Shown piece by piece: positions 24,766 to 37,179 of a DNA stretch of 64,000 nt. The stretch comes from Stenopsyche tienmushanensis (Eukaryota > Arthropoda > Insecta > Trichoptera > Stenopsychidae): the NCBI GenBank assembly GCA_008973525.1, contig WACJ01000328.1, positions 248,001 through 312,000 of the forward strand, given 5' to 3'. The notes beneath the pieces were generated by a model. It saw nothing but the letters and a program-made list of their open reading frames with translations, searched no databases and was not told where the DNA came from. The translations under genes and the position numbers were made by a program. The first letter of the stretch is position 1. Every line of letters starts with the position of its first letter.

Positions 24766-26580
24766 ACTCGCTTTTTTGTTTTGTGGATTTTAACAGTCAA
24801 GATGAATTTAAAAAAATATTGAAATCATACATGTGTTCTCACGGATATACAAACAATAGATAACAGTACGACAATAAGACTAACAAATACATGCAATTAG
24901 ACTTTTATTATTTTATTTGTGCAAAATCAAGGTATTTTCCAACAGTCTTTAAAAATAATTCAATATCTGATTGGAATTCCTGTTTGACTGTTGATCCAAT
25001 CCCAATAATGCTGTGGTCGAACGAAGAATGATGGTCTTCCTGAGATGCAACCATCAAAGCTTTGACGCGATGTAATGCCCGCCACAATGTCAATAATGTC
25101 TGCAACGTCACGTAATACCAATGGACCGCCCCAATCTCCCTATTCAATAAAAGTGCATCCTCTAACTAATATATAAACTTTAAAAGGATTTATTTCAATT
25201 TGCTTTTTTATACTTACAGCACAGACATTTTGTGATGTTTGACCAACCGGCACAGCACATAAAGTTGTGTTATATATATAAAAATCTTCAGTTAACCGGC
25301 ACGCATCATTAGATATGATAGATACGGTGCCAAAATGTAAAATATTTGTATTCACAGGTCCTTAAAAAAGGTAAACGTGTGAATGTTATTTTGCTTCTCA
25401 AGTATAAATTGCATCAATTATAATCAAAATTACCTGAGATTTCAACTTGTCCCCATCCAAGAATGGTTGCTGTTCTTCCAGATCCAAAATTAGCAAACGC
25501 TTGACTTTGTCTTGGAAGGGCAATTGAATCAATGGTGGCTGTAAAATGTATGCGTTAACGATACAAATAGAGAAAATTAAGAGTATAGAGATAAATAGTG
25601 AATTTCAACATACGGCCAAATATAACACTATGCACAAGATTTATAAGACCAATATTATTCTCAAGTGTTTGCATATTAAAAAGTGGATGAGGTCTAAGAT
25701 CCTGTGTCATTATCGTTATTAAAGGTGTAGTGTTATCTACGCTTCCTATGTAGACAGATGCTGTTGTTGGTCTATAAATATAAAACACGACCATAGCTTT
25801 TATTTTCATGTTTATTACCTTTTTTCATTGAACTAAATATAACTTACCCAGTAATGCAGTAAGCTTCGGTCAGAACCCAGCTAGGAGAAATTAACACCCC
25901 CCCACAGGGTAAGAGTCCTCTTATGTAAACCATGTATGGAAATATGCCTTCTGATGCAGGAGAACCATTTATGATTTTTGAAACTAAAAAATGTGACCTA
26001 GATAAATTTCGACATTAAAAGTCAATTTAAATCAAATACCATAAAAATGTTTAAACGCCTACAATCTGTTTGTGATGAAATACTCGATTCTTTGATCGTT
26101 GCATGAGGTTTTGCCTGAAATCATCGATAATAATAAGATCATGCTGTCGAAACATAACTAATTATTTGTAAACCACAATCAAATAGCCATAATATTATCC
26201 CATATGTTAATGACTTGTAAAACCAAATTATATTAAACATACCGAAATCATCACAGCGAATAGGATAACACCAAAATACACGTAGACCTTCATGATGAAT
26301 GTTGAAGAATTACTCTGAATGATAGTCAAGTTTTTCATTAAATTCGTATTAGCGACTCGGGCAGATTACAATATATCTGGTGATAAGTAATCAGTGTATT
26401 TTTATATTTAGAAGAATGTGTTTGGCGTGGAAAAAATATTTAAGTCACTCAATAACAAATGCATTTATAATATTTGCTTAAACTGAGAAGAGCTTTAATA
26501 TTTTCGGACAACTTAATTATATTTTTAAAATAAATCGATGTTTTCTTGATATTTTTTTTACTTTTATTGAATATTGCATT
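24766..26580 (-). repeat. Tandem duplication, unit 1
   Basis: The whole unit (3' flank from GATAAACTCGCTTTTTTGTT, gene, promoter, upstream TTTTCTTGATATTTTTTTTA) recurs in the same orientation at 26708-28550 with few differences. Confidence 0.8.
24960..26293 (-). CDS. Secreted S1 protease homologue, inactive (Tyr57/Asn102/Trp195)
   Basis: 274 residues; exons 26293..26243, 26114..26063, 25983..25848, 25771..25614, 25538..25434, 25360..25218, 25139..24960. Signal peptide MKVYVYFGVILFAVMIS; activation-like SKIING. His57 is Tyr (LTEAYC), Asp102 is Asn (ENNIGLINL), Ser195 is Trp (GDWGG); Gly193 and Asp194 are kept. The position matching 189 is Asn (QNVCAGDWGG). It ends WINSQTGIPIRY, with Tyr in place of the usual Pro. 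All frames are open. It is a very recent tandem twin of the gene at 26914. A non-enzymatic role is inferred; no partner can be named. Confidence 0.9.
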
Positions 26581-26707
26581 ACCTAAACCTAAAATAACTA
26601 GATTAGAATTTAAATTTAATTAAAAAAAAACAAAAAACCAACATTAACAGTCGATTTCAATTCACCAATATGCTTGCCCCCTGTTTACAGGATAGTACCG
26701 GAAATTT

Positions 26708-28550
26708 TTAGATAAACTCGCTTTTTTGTTTGTTTTGTGGATTTTAACAGTCAAGATAAATTTAAAAAAATATTGAAATCATACACGTGTTCTCACGGAT
26801 ACACAAACAATAGACGACAGTGCGACAATAAGACTAACAAATACATGCAATTAGACTTTTATTATTTTATTTGTACAAAATCAAGGTATTTTCCAACAGT
26901 CTTTAAAAATAATTTAATATCTGATTGGAATTCCTGTTTGACTGTTGATCCAATTCCAATAATGCTGTGGTCGAACGAAGAATGATGGTCTTCCTGAGAT
27001 GCAACCGTCATAGCTTTCACTCGATGTAATGCCCGCCACAATGTCAATCATGTCTGCAACGTCATTTAATACCAACGGACCGCCCCAATCCTCCTATTTA
27101 ATAAAAGTGCATCCTTTAACTAATATATAAACATTAAAAGGACATTGTATTTAATGCAATTTGCTTTTTTATACTTACAGCACAGATATTTTGTGGCGTT
27201 TGACCAATCGGCACAGCACATAAAGTTGTGTTAAATATATAAAAATCTTCAGTTAACCGGCATGCATCATTAGATAAGATAAATACGGTGCCAACATGTA
27301 AAATATTTGTATTCACAGGCCCTTAAAAAAGGTAAATGTGTGAATGTTATTTTGCTTCTCAAGTATAAATTGCATTAATTATAATCAAAATTACCCGAGA
27401 TTTCAACTTGTCCCCATCCAAGAATGGTTGCTGTTCTTCCAGATCCAAAATTAGCAAACGCTTGACTTTGTCTTGGAAGGGCAATTGAATCAATGGTGGC
27501 TGTAAAATGTATGCGTTAACGATACAAATAGAGAAAATTAAGAGTATAGAGATAAATAGTGAATTTCAACATACGGCCAAATATAACACTATGCACAAGA
27601 TTTATAAGACCAATATTATTCTCAAGTGTTTGCATACTAAAAAGTGGATGAGGTCTAAGATCCTGTGTCATTATCGTTATTAAAGGTGTAGTTTTGTCTA
27701 CGCTTCCTATGTAGACGGATGCTGTTGTTAAGCTATTAAATATAAAACACGACCATAGCTTTTATTTACATGTTTATTACCTTTTTTTCATTGAACGAAA
27801 TATAACATACTCAGTAATGCAGTAAGCTTCGGTCAGAACCCAGCTAGGAGAAATTAACACCCCCCCACAGGGAAAAAGTCCTCTTATGAAAACCATGTAT
27901 GGATATCTACCTTCTGATGCAGGAGAACCATTTATGATTTTTGAAACTAAAAAATGTGACCTCGATAAATTTCGACATTAAAAGTCAATTTAAATCAAAT
28001 ACCATAAAAATGTTTAAACGCCTACAATCTGTTTGTGATGAAATACTCGATTCTTTGATCGTTGCATGAGGTTTTGCCTGAAATCATCGATAATAATAAG
28101 ATCATGCTGTCGAAACATAACTAATTATTTGTAAACCACAATCAAATAGCCATAATATTATCCCATATGTTAATGACTTGTAAAACCAAATTATATTAAA
28201 CATACCGAAATCATCACAGCGAATAGGATAACACCAAAATACACGTAGACCTTCATGATGAATGTTGAAGAATTACTCTGAATGATAGTCAAGTTTTTCA
28301 TTAAATTCGTATTAGCGACTCGGGCAGATTACAATATATCTGGTGATAAGTAATCAGTTGTATTTTTACATCTAGAAGAATGCGTTTGGCGTGGAAAAAA
28401 TATTTAAGTCACTCAATAACAAATGCATTTATTATATTTGCTTAAACTGATAAGAGCTTTAATATTTTCGGACAACTTAATTATACTTTTAAAATAAATC
28501 GTTGTTTTCTTGATATATTTTTTTTTTACTTTTATTGAACATTCCATTAA
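26708..28550 (-). repeat. Tandem duplication, unit 2
   Basis: Direct copy of 24766-26580 with small indels; it includes gene, introns and both flanks. Confidence 0.8.
26914..28256 (-). CDS. Secreted S1 protease homologue, inactive (Tyr57/Asn102/Trp195), tandem twin
   Basis: 274 residues; exons 28256..28206, 28077..28026, 27946..27811, 27732..27575, 27499..27395, 27321..27179, 27093..26914. It is nearly identical to the gene at 24960, introns included, with exon 1 and 2 unchanged. It has the same Tyr57 (LTEAYC), Asn102 (NNIGL) and Trp195, but the loop is EDWGG: Gly193 has become Glu. Other changes cluster in exon 7 (SSESYDGC for SRQSFDGC, WNW for WDW) and exon 3 (EGRYPYMVFIRG). The frame is open throughout. 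Further change in the former active site after duplication suggests no selection for catalysis. Confidence 0.9.
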
Positions 28551-29009
28551 AATATATAATCATGCAAGTTATGAATAAATAATCTATTACGATGAATGGA
28601 TTTAGTTCGCAAGATAGAAAGAAAAATAAAGAACATCCCTTCAGTATATAGTCATTTAATAGCAATCATCAGAATGTATCATTAAATAAAATAAGAGCGC
28701 GGTTTTTAAATAACGAGACTGGCCTCATGTGGATCAATTCACACGCATAGAAAATTTTATTGTTATTTTGTATATTTGAACTAAGGCATCTTTCCAGTAA
28801 ATTATCAGACGTTAATTCTTCATAAATGGGTCTTAAGATTTACTGAACTTCCTCGTTGAGAGCGAGAGGATGTTTGTACAAATATAACGATCTAGTAGTT
28901 GAATGTTTCTACAATTCGCCTCAAGAATCTGCATACTTCACACAGAACTTTATTTTTGTGCCCTAACTTTCCACTTGCTTATTCGTCTTTTTTTAAATCC
29001 GTGTTGAAA
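28551..29009. other. Intergenic stretch
   Basis: No exon or known repeat recognised. Confidence 0.35.
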
Positions 29010-29215
29010 TTTTTTTGATTTCATTTATTCTCTTACTAGAACAAATATAAGAAAGATCCCAAACTGGAACTTCTGACCTGCAAACAAAAGCAGGTGTAGC
29101 ACCAGGCAAGGCTGCGACCGCAGCGGTCTCAGAGCTGTTGGGGCGCAATCTGAACGGAGTAATTGCTTCGAGCGCATTTCGCGAATTAGCTCTAAAGAAT
29201 TAAAATAATCCGATT
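29010..29215 (+). repeat. Interspersed repeat, copy A (direct repeat flanking a gene)
   Basis: It shares CATTTATTCTCTTACTAGAAC and a GC-rich core (AAGGCTGCGACCGCAGCGGT...) with 31430-31585. The core can be read as KAATAAVSELLGRNLNGV...FRELALKN before a stop, but the second copy breaks this frame. The two copies flank the gene at 29597-30900. Element class unknown. Confidence 0.6.
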
Positions 29216-29439
29216 TTTTTCATCAAAATTATGGACGACATTCTTAAAGATGTTTTTTTGAAAAATCAAATGAAAAAAATAAGATTTTTGACGTGATAAA
29301 CTGAGATATGCACCTATTTAATCACCGGGCAGTGAGTGTGTAGTAGTCGCATTAAATTAACTTGAACAACAAAAATCTCTATCAAATTTGAAATTGTGAT
29401 CCATTTGTATTAGTAACACGCAATTGATATAGTCTATTT

Positions 29440-29596
29440 TTCATTGTGATTAACTTTTTTAAGTAGGAAATATACGATTAAGTGATTAATACTAATGACA
29501 AAATTATCGAAATGCATCAATGAATTGATTTATTTAGATAAAAGCGTTGAAAGGGAAATGGGACGACCGTCAAAAATAATTCCATATCGATCTATC
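29440..29596 (+). promoter_or_regulatory. Conserved upstream block with GATA-type motif
   Basis: About 150 bases before the ATG (AATGCATCAATGAATTGATT..., AGATAA at 29536..29541, then ACGACCGTC and CCATATCGATC) recur upstream of the genes starting at 36956, 39386, 42527 and 48599 and of the pseudogene at 40075. Confidence 0.55.
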
Positions 29597-30900
29597 ATGA
29601 GGTTACGCGTGTATTTTGGTGTACTTTTGTTCGCTGCAATAACTTCAGTATGTAAAATTCAATGAAGTCGATACTTTTTCATCAGTATGCTTATCATAAT
29701 AGAATTTAATTATTTCAGGCGAGATTTCATCCTGCTATAAAGGAGGTGATGATAAAATCCCCATTCGATGAAAAATATTTAAGTAATAATATGTTTATTT
29801 TATTGCTATTTAACGTGAATGAACTATCGATTGGGTACATTTTAATGCGACGGTTTCTTATAGATTCAAAAACGATGAATGGCCTTCCTGCAGTAAATGG
29901 CCAGTTTCCATTCGTGGTGCGAATTTTTATGCACATTTTGCCTTGTGGAGGAGCTTTAATATCTCCTAGTTGGGTTTTGACTTCAGGCATTTGCTTACGT
30001 GTATAGTATGTATAATAAAATTTGAAAACATCTTTCCAATACAATAATAATACATTATATATGATAAAAAGTATTGATTTCTAGTCAAGGTGCCGTTGCA
30101 ACTGTCTATCTCGGAACTATCGATGATTCAAGACCTGCATTAATGATCACGACTGATGACACTAGACTTCACCCACATTTTATTCAAGCATGTTCACGGA
30201 ATGATATCGGTCTTATAAATCTTAAACATAGTGTTATTATTAGCGGTATGAGACCTTTACTCCTTCATCTTTTAATTTACAATTTTCTCCATTTTTATCA
30301 TTAATTTGTAAATTTTGTAGATACTATTGCGCCGATTACTCTTCCACGTGAGAGTCAAACTTACCCTAATTTTGGATCTGGAAGAATAGCAACAATTGCT
30401 GGGTGGAAAAGAATTGAAGAGGATGGTAATAATGATATTAATAAATAAATCTACGCATGGAAACAAATGTTTCATGTTTTTAATTTGTTAATAAAATTAT
30501 TATTTTTAGACCCGACTAGCCTATTGCACTTTGATGAAGTATTAATCATATCTAACGATCAGTGCAAAGCATATAACGCTGACTTGCATTTCACAGAACT
30601 TTGTGCTGTATCAATTGGAGAACCGCCACAAAATAGCTGCCATGTGAGATTAATGGCATACATATTATGAATCGCAATATTTTCACTAAATATTCAATGA
30701 TTTTAACGAATTTAATTTTAATTCTAAAGGGTACTAGCGGTACTTTGATGTTTCTTCGCGACTTGATGGACGACGTGGATATATTGGTAGGAATAATAGA
30801 CATATCTTCTTGTGTCTCACAACGTCCATCATTTTCGATTCGACCACAACATTACTTGGATTGGATTTACAATACCACGGGACTTCCAATTAGACCTTAA
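29597..30900 (+). CDS. Secreted S1 protease homologue, inactive (Ile57, GTSGT loop)
   Basis: 275 residues; exons 29597..29647, 29719..29782, 29864..30005, 30085..30245, 30321..30425, 30510..30643, 30730..30900. Signal peptide MRLRVYFGVLLFAAITS. His57 is Ile (LTSGIC). Asp102 is kept (RNDIGLINL). The catalytic loop reads GTSGT: the Ser is still there but Asp194 is Thr and Gly197 is lost. The activation site is SK-TMNG, so the new N-terminus would not be Ile16; its loss together with Asp194, its salt-bridge partner, means the zymogen switch is gone. GWG in exon 5 is GWK. The third donor (GTATGT at 30006) was chosen to keep phase. AATAAA is at 30933. It is a relative in opposite orientation of the gene at 35668. 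Confidence 0.87.
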
Positions 30901-31012
30901 ATTGTTCTTGTGTCATTATTGAAAGATTTATAAATAAATACATTTTAAGAGCCAATATTTTATTCTTTTTCTACAAGTGTTTCTTCTCCTAAGGAACTCC
31001 TAACGTTTCACA

Positions 31013-31160
31013 CTATGTGTTTAGTAGCCAATCATGGCATTTTGATGTGGGCTCTTTTCCGATTCGATGCAAATACTCTCCAAAATATTCATGACCAGTG
31101 AGAACTTGAGACATTTGGAAGTTCACCTTATTTCGATTATTGACAATCCAGGGTTTAATT
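31013..31160 (-). mobile_element. R1-type LINE RNase H/C-terminal fragment
   Basis: The minus strand encodes NRNKVNFQMSQVLTGHEYFG followed by EYLHRIGKEPTSKCHDW. This matches the conserved TGHGxFxxYLHRIG...C..C end of R1/LOA-like LINE ORF2 proteins. No other part is present. Confidence 0.65.
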
Positions 31161-31164
31161 GCTA

Positions 31165-31250
31165 GAATTGTAAAACCTCGATTATCCGGACCAATTGGGG
31201 ATGAAAGTATTCCGGATAACGAAAAATCCGGATAATCGAAAAAAAAAATC
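31165..31250. mobile_element. pogo/Tigger-like terminal sequence
   Basis: CCTCGATTATCCGGACC and, 60 bases on, CCGGATAATCG form an inverted pair like the terminal repeats of pogo/Tigger elements. No transposase is present here. Confidence 0.4.
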
Positions 31251-31429
31251 ATAATTGACAGGAAAAGTATGAATAATTTTTATTCGTCTAGATTTACATA
31301 CACATTTAATAAATTATTTTTTATTAAAAAAGTCAAGTATCGAGTTTGCTTAAAGCTCGCTCTTCTTTTGGAAGCTGCCAAATCATAAGGAAGCTGCCAA
31401 ATCAATCAAATGGAAGGTGTTGATATTTC

Positions 31430-31585
31430 TTTAACTTCATTTATTCTCTTACTAGAACAAAGATAAGAAAGGTCCCTAACGCAAGGCTGCGACCGCAGCG
31501 GTCTCAGAGCCGTTGGGGCGCAATCTGGACGGAGTATTTGCTTTAGCGCATTTCGTGAATTAGCTGTAAAGCATTAATATTATCC
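31430..31585 (+). repeat. Interspersed repeat, copy B
   Basis: Second copy of the repeat at 29010-29215, same orientation, with small indels (shared core AAGGCTGCGACCGCAGCGGT). Confidence 0.6.
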
Positions 31586-32590
31586 GAATTTCTTCATAAA
31601 AATGAAGTGATAAAGTGAGATAATTATTTCTAAATTCAGACATTTTTTTAAATAAAATTGAACAATTTGGCTGTTAAATGATTTTGAATGAATTTTCCAG
31701 GTCGACAGTTTATATGCTGACAAACTAACGAAAGCTTGATATTATAAATCCAAATTCGTGGCCAAATTTGAAGAGTGGGTTCTTGATGGAACAACAGCAA
31801 ATAAACATAAATACAAACGTATTAAGGAATTAAAAGTATGTCATCTTAATCCATTATATATTAAATATAATGATGTCACTTCTCGTAGACTGGAAGTTTT
31901 ACAACTGTATGTATTTTTTTCTGAAACAGTACAAAATGGACCCTGAAAATGATATCTCGAATATGTTTCATTATATTCGTTGCAATATTTTATTTTTATC
32001 TTTTCTCAAATGTGATTCTATATTGCAAAAGGATTTATTGTAAGATACATGTCAAATTCATTCATCTATAAAATGTATTTAGCTATTCTTACAGACAATT
32101 TTGTATCTGATAATAAGCAATCAATCATATTTTAGCTGTTTAGTAAAACGTATTTACAATGAAAGTGAGGTCATATCAGTTGCATTATGCTAAAAAGATT
32201 ATACACGGATCACATTTGAAGATGATAGATCTGTTGCATTTTATTAATTTTACAATAATATAAAAACAACAATCATTGTCATTGAGAAAATCTTGTTTTT
32301 TATGAAATTTTTGCGATGGCACCTTATTGGAATGTTCAAAATATTTAAGCCAATTATTTACTTGCTTATGGTATGAGTTTATCTTCAAATGATGTATCTG
32401 TACAATTATGTTAAATTTTGGTTGAAATATATTATCGAAGGTTTTGAAAATTAACGAAGGATTAACTTTGGCAGTCATTGAGACTCAGATTATGATTCAG
32501 GTAGTTTTTTAACTCGTTGTTTTATTAAACATTCCATTGTCTCACAGTTATAAAACAAAAATACGTTTATTATTATAAAATTGCAAATTT
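31586..32590. other. Intergenic stretch
   Basis: The 62-codon plus ORF at 31758 (FEEWVLDGTTANKHKYKRIK) might be coding debris but has no recognised family; otherwise nothing. Confidence 0.3.
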
Positions 32591-32596
32591 ACAAGT

Positions 32597-34758
32597 TTAT
32601 GGTCTGATTGGAATTCCAGTGTTTTCATTGATCCAGCTCCAATAGTGTTGTGGACGAATATAGGCAGCTGGATATGCTGAGCAACTCCTAAAGAAACTTG
32701 CCAAGCCACCTATAATAGGAATGCCTTCTGAACTGTCATACATTCTTAGTGTGGCGCCTAAATCTCCCTGTTAAAAAATAAATTGAACAAACTGTCAATA
32801 TTCTATTTAAAACTAATTTGTAATTCTCTTTTATATGTTTATATTATTTACATGACAAAGGCCAATTGGGGACCATGGCAGTGGTTCAGCACATATAACA
32901 GAATTGATGACCCACGACGAGTTATAGAACAGTTGGCAGCTAGGGTTGTCTATGGCAAGTACAACTCCATATCGCAGGATATTTGACACAGGACTACCTG
33001 TAAAATCGAAGTATGTATATGAATATTTAGTTTTTTTTTCTACATTTGGGTGTTATGAATTATCTCAATATTTATTACCCTGCGAGGTCGCTCCCCATCC
33101 AGCGATTACAACTTCTATTCCTGCACCAAAATTTTCATACGTTTGACTTTGCCTTGGAATTGCAATAGGCCGAATTGTATCTGAAATTTTAATTAACACA
33201 GATAAAGTTTTTAAAATGACAAAATCATACCTTTCATAAAAAAATTCCCGCACCAGTGAAAATCAGATTTTGTTGAAGATTAATTAGTCCCAGATTATGG
33301 TTTTGATTACTGGGATTGTATTGTGGATGAGTCCTTAAGTCATTAGATACGATGTGTACAGCAGGATTATTGTAATCAACACTTCCAATATATACATTAG
33401 CTGTTGTACTCCTGAATTGGGAAAGTTCAAAATTAAGACAAGATAAATCTAAGAATAAGAAAAAAAGATTCTTATTCGTATGATTTACTAGAATTGTTTT
33501 ATAAACCATTACATTTAAGCTCATAATGTGGGAAAAAATACCGTACCAACATATTTAAGAGATCATAAGTATAAATATTTCCGATCAATTCGATTTCTTG
33601 ATTAATGATGATTATGAGTGATTTGCAACTTATTTATAAATTATTTTTTATCTTAAATATAATTATTTTAGCAACTTTATCATGGTTTGAATACATTTTT
33701 AAATACATCAAACCTCATTCAGAGATCATCAGATTTTGACGATATCATTAATAAAGAAAAATATATCCAATATAATTCATTCACAAGTCCTCAGATAAGT
33801 TTTATGACAATCGTTGTATATTAATTTTCTATGTTGCAAATCCTCAAATCAACAGGACAAAGAACCATCAAAGTTCACTATATCGCCAATTTTAATCTTT
33901 TTTACACTAATTTTAATGGATTATTAATCAATAAAATTACCAATACGTGCATTGAGCTACAGTCATAACCCAAGAAGGTGATATGATGCATCCTCCACAA
34001 TAATCCAATGACCTAACATGAACAGCAAACGGAAACGCTCCATCTCGTGCATTCCACGCATTGTAAAGTCTTCCAGCTATTTAAAGCAAAACTGGTGTTA
34101 TTCATTAAATATAATATTTTCAATATCATCAATAGTATATAAGGTAAGAGACTTACATTGATTATCATCAGTTGATATTTTGATGGCATATGACGGGTGA
34201 ACCTTAAATGAATAATATATTTAATATCCATAATCTTACATGCAATTGATAATAGTATATAAGTAATATTATCACAGGATGCATTTTTTGACGAAAATTA
34301 TAAAGATGCAATTTTATATATACATAATTTTAAACTAAGGATCCCGCTTAATAAAAAAAATACATATTGGGAGAGTTTCATTTTCACGCTCTTTTGAGTT
34401 TTCCAATCGTTTGGAAATTATTGCATCCAGCTAAAAATAATCGTGCTATTTTTTCAGCTAAGAAATTTTAAAAAAACTAATAACGCGATTATATTTATAA
34501 ATCACTTTATTTTAATTATTTAGTTCGCCAAAAGAAATCCCAAAAAAAAAAAAGAGCCCTTTACACGCAATGGCTTCCTTAAGCTATCAAATCATTTGAA
34601 ATCGCTATGAAAAGCAAATCAAGCATTTATTTGCATTGGAATATTTATTGCTATACATAATAGATTTAAAAAATGACAATTTAAGGATATAAAATATCAA
34701 AACTAACCGTAGTAGCGACAGCAATCAGCCACACGCCAAAAAATACGCTGAATCTCAT
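32597..34758 (-). CDS. Secreted S1 protease homologue, inactive (Gln57/Asn102/Leu195)
   Basis: 269 residues; exons 34758..34708, 34202..34157, 34076..33941, 33411..33254, 33180..33079, 32997..32852, 32767..32597; introns 1 and 3 are longer than usual (about 500 bases). Signal peptide MRFSVFFGVWLIAVATT. His57 is Gln (TVAQC), Asp102 is Asn (HNLGLINL), Ser195 is Leu (GDLGA). The activation region reads AGRLYNAW, so the IVGG motif is lost although Asp194 remains. Exon 6 has a distinctive tail (EPLPWSPIGLCH) shared only with the gene at 52422, its clear paralogue. It ends WSWINENTGIPIRP. All exons are open; a non-catalytic role is inferred. Confidence 0.88.
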
Positions 34759-34810
34759 CTTGAACAATTGATTAACAATTCGCATGAAAATTTACTTTTT
34801 GTAGGCGTGC

Positions 34811-34818
34811 TCTTATCT
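34811..34818 (-). promoter_or_regulatory. AGATAAGA motif upstream of start
   Basis: TCTTATCT on the plus strand about 55 bases before the ATG, in a block (...ATGTTAATT...TGATGCATCAGGA) also found before the paralogue at 53941. Confidence 0.45.
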
Positions 34819-35040
34819 TTAAATGTTAATTAAGTAATGCATCAGGATAGTGATATCTTTACTTCTTCATACATGATTATATCTTTGAAAATACTTTATT
34901 TATTTAATTAAATACAATCAAATCATAAGTACAAAGTGCATTCATGTTTTGATTGAAAATCCCAAATGACAAATGACCCAAAATCAATTATAAGTACAAT
35001 GTGCCATCGTATTTTGATTAAAATACATCCAAATTATGAT

Positions 35041-35092
35041 TAATTGACGAAGATTTAATATTCGACTCGCTGATCGTTGGATGCAAATCTAC
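35041..35092 (-). pseudogene. Orphan protease exon 2 relic
   Basis: Between two genes a minus-strand segment reads VDLHPTISESNIKS after an AG acceptor. This matches family exon 2 (AEFHPTIRELNIKSP) over its normal 52 bases. No other exon is near, so it is a leftover of a lost copy. Confidence 0.6.
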
Positions 35093-35660
35093 CTGAAATC
35101 TTTTAATCATGTTAAGATAAGCATGCTAATGATCTTTCTTCTTCTGCATTATCTCCTCCGCGATCCGATCATGGACGGACTCGTGCAGGCTATTCATCTT
35201 GATGTGTAAGTATAACGTAATTCTTCAACGAGTATAAATAAAAAATATCCGATTAATAATTATTTTAGTCGATTCATTGTGAATAGAAGAATTGTTCATG
35301 TCACATAATAATGAAAATTTAATTAAAAAATAATAAAAATCAACCCAACTTTATCAGCAAATTAAAAAAAAAACTCACGACACGAAAGGCTAGATTTGTA
35401 ACTACAAAAGTGTACACAAACACATCTGGCTGCTATCTAAAATCAGTCGTAATGTGAAGAAACTTCCAGACAAAGGAGTTATGTTTTATGTTCAGAATAT
35501 TAGAGAGACATCTTAAAAGGGTGAGCAGGGAAGCTAATGTGCATCAAGTGTTATCCTATAATGGAGATCAACAGTATTTGGGGTAGTTTTACGTACAAAA
35601 AATAATAAAACATTGGCTTTTAAAATGTATTTATTTATAAATCTTTCAATAATGGCATAA
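35093..35660. other. Intergenic stretch
   Basis: Nothing recognised. Confidence 0.35.
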
Positions 35661-35667
35661 GAACAAT

Positions 35668-36956
35668 TTAAGGTCTAACTGGAAGTCCCGTTGTATTGTA
35701 AATCCAATCTAAATAATGTTGTGGTCGGAGCCAAACTGATGGTATTCCTGAATCACAAGTATAAGCATTTTGCATTATTCCCACCAATATATCCACGTCG
35801 TCCATTAAGTCGCGAATGAACATCATATGATCTTGCGACTATATATTTAATGCAAAATTTGTTAAAATCATTGAATGTTTCAAATATATTTAATGATTCA
35901 TAATATATTTGCTATTAATCTTACGCTGCAAACATTTTGTGGCGGATCTCCAATACACACAGCACAAAGATTTGTGTTAGGCAAGAACGTGTGATGTATT
36001 ATGCACTGCTCGTTAGATATGATTAATACTGTACCAAATTGCAAATGTTCTAATAACATCTCACCTAAACATAATATTTTATTAATAAATTGACAAAAAG
36101 AAAAGCTTCTCATATTTAAATTGCTATTACCGTTATTAATGTTTGTTACATTCCATCCGACAATCGTCGCTGATCTTCCAGACCCAAAATTAGGATAAGT
36201 TTGACTCACTCGCGGAAGAGTAATCGGCGCAATAGTTTCTATAAAATTTTCGTATTAATGATCAGGCTGGAGAAAATTGTAAATGAAAATATTAAAAAGT
36301 AAAGCTCTCATACCGCTAAAAATAACACTATGCCTAAGATTTACAAGACCGATATTATTCTGTCTGCCCGCTGAAATATAATTTGGGTGAATTCTAGTGT
36401 CATTAGTCATGATCATTAATACAGGTCTTGCTACATCAACACTTCCGAGATAGACAGTTGCATTGGCACCTTGACTAGAAATCAAATAATTATATCATTT
36501 ATATGATGGTGTATTGGAAAAATATCGTAAAATTTAACTAAACATACAATACAAGCAAGCAATGAGCTGTAGTCAGAACCCAGCTAGGAGAAATTAAAGC
36601 TCCTGTACAACGTGCATGGTGCATAAGAATTCGCGCCATGAATGGAAACTGACCATCTACTGCAGGAAAGCAATTCATAGTTCTTGAATCTATAGGAAAC
36701 AGTCACATTAAAATGTATCCAATCGATAGGTCCCTCACATTAAATAACAATAAAATAAATATATGATTACTTAAATGTTTTGCATGGAATGGGGATTTTA
36801 TCATCACCTCCTTCATAACAGGATGAAATTCCGCCTGAAATAATTAAATTCTATTATGATAAGCATACTGATGAAAAAATATCGACTCAATTGAATTGCA
36901 CAAACTGAAGTTATTGCAGCGAACAAAAGTACACCAAAATACACGCGGAACCTCAT
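35668..36956 (-). CDS. Secreted S1 protease homologue, inactive (His57 kept, catalytic Ser loop lost)
   Basis: 278 residues; exons 36956..36906, 36834..36771, 36689..36548, 36474..36314, 36238..36131, 36064..35925, 35838..35668. Signal peptide MRFRVYFGVLLFAAITS. It is the only complete gene outside the inverted repeat to keep His57 (LTTAHC), but Asp102 is Asn (NNIGLVNL) and GDSGG is replaced by SQDHM, so the nucleophile and oxyanion loop are gone. The activation site is SR-TMNC, again losing Ile16 together with Asp194. Exon 2 is longer than usual (64 bases), as in the plus-strand gene at 29597, its relative. The first donor is GTTTGT, slightly weak. It ends WIYNTTGLPVRP. Frames are open. Confidence 0.87.
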
Positions 36957-37011
36957 GATGGATCGATGTGGAATTATTTTTGACGATCGTCCAATTTCTC
37001 TTTCAATGCTT

Positions 37012-37017
37012 TTATCT
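37012..37017 (-). promoter_or_regulatory. GATA-type motif in conserved upstream block
   Basis: TTATCT within the block shared with the regions upstream of 29597, 39386 and 40075. Confidence 0.4.
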
Positions 37018-37179
37018 AAATAAATCAATTCATTGATACATTTCGATAATGTTATCATTAGTATTAAGCACTTAATCGTATATTTCCTACTTAAAAAGGT
37101 TAATTAAAGTGAAAAATAGACTATATCAATTGTAAATCAATTGTGTGTAATCGGATAGCCAACGGATCAGAATTTCAAA

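Noticed and set aside
29727..30044. 105-codon minus-strand ORF
   Set aside because: Antisense to exons 2-3 of the plus-strand protease homologue.
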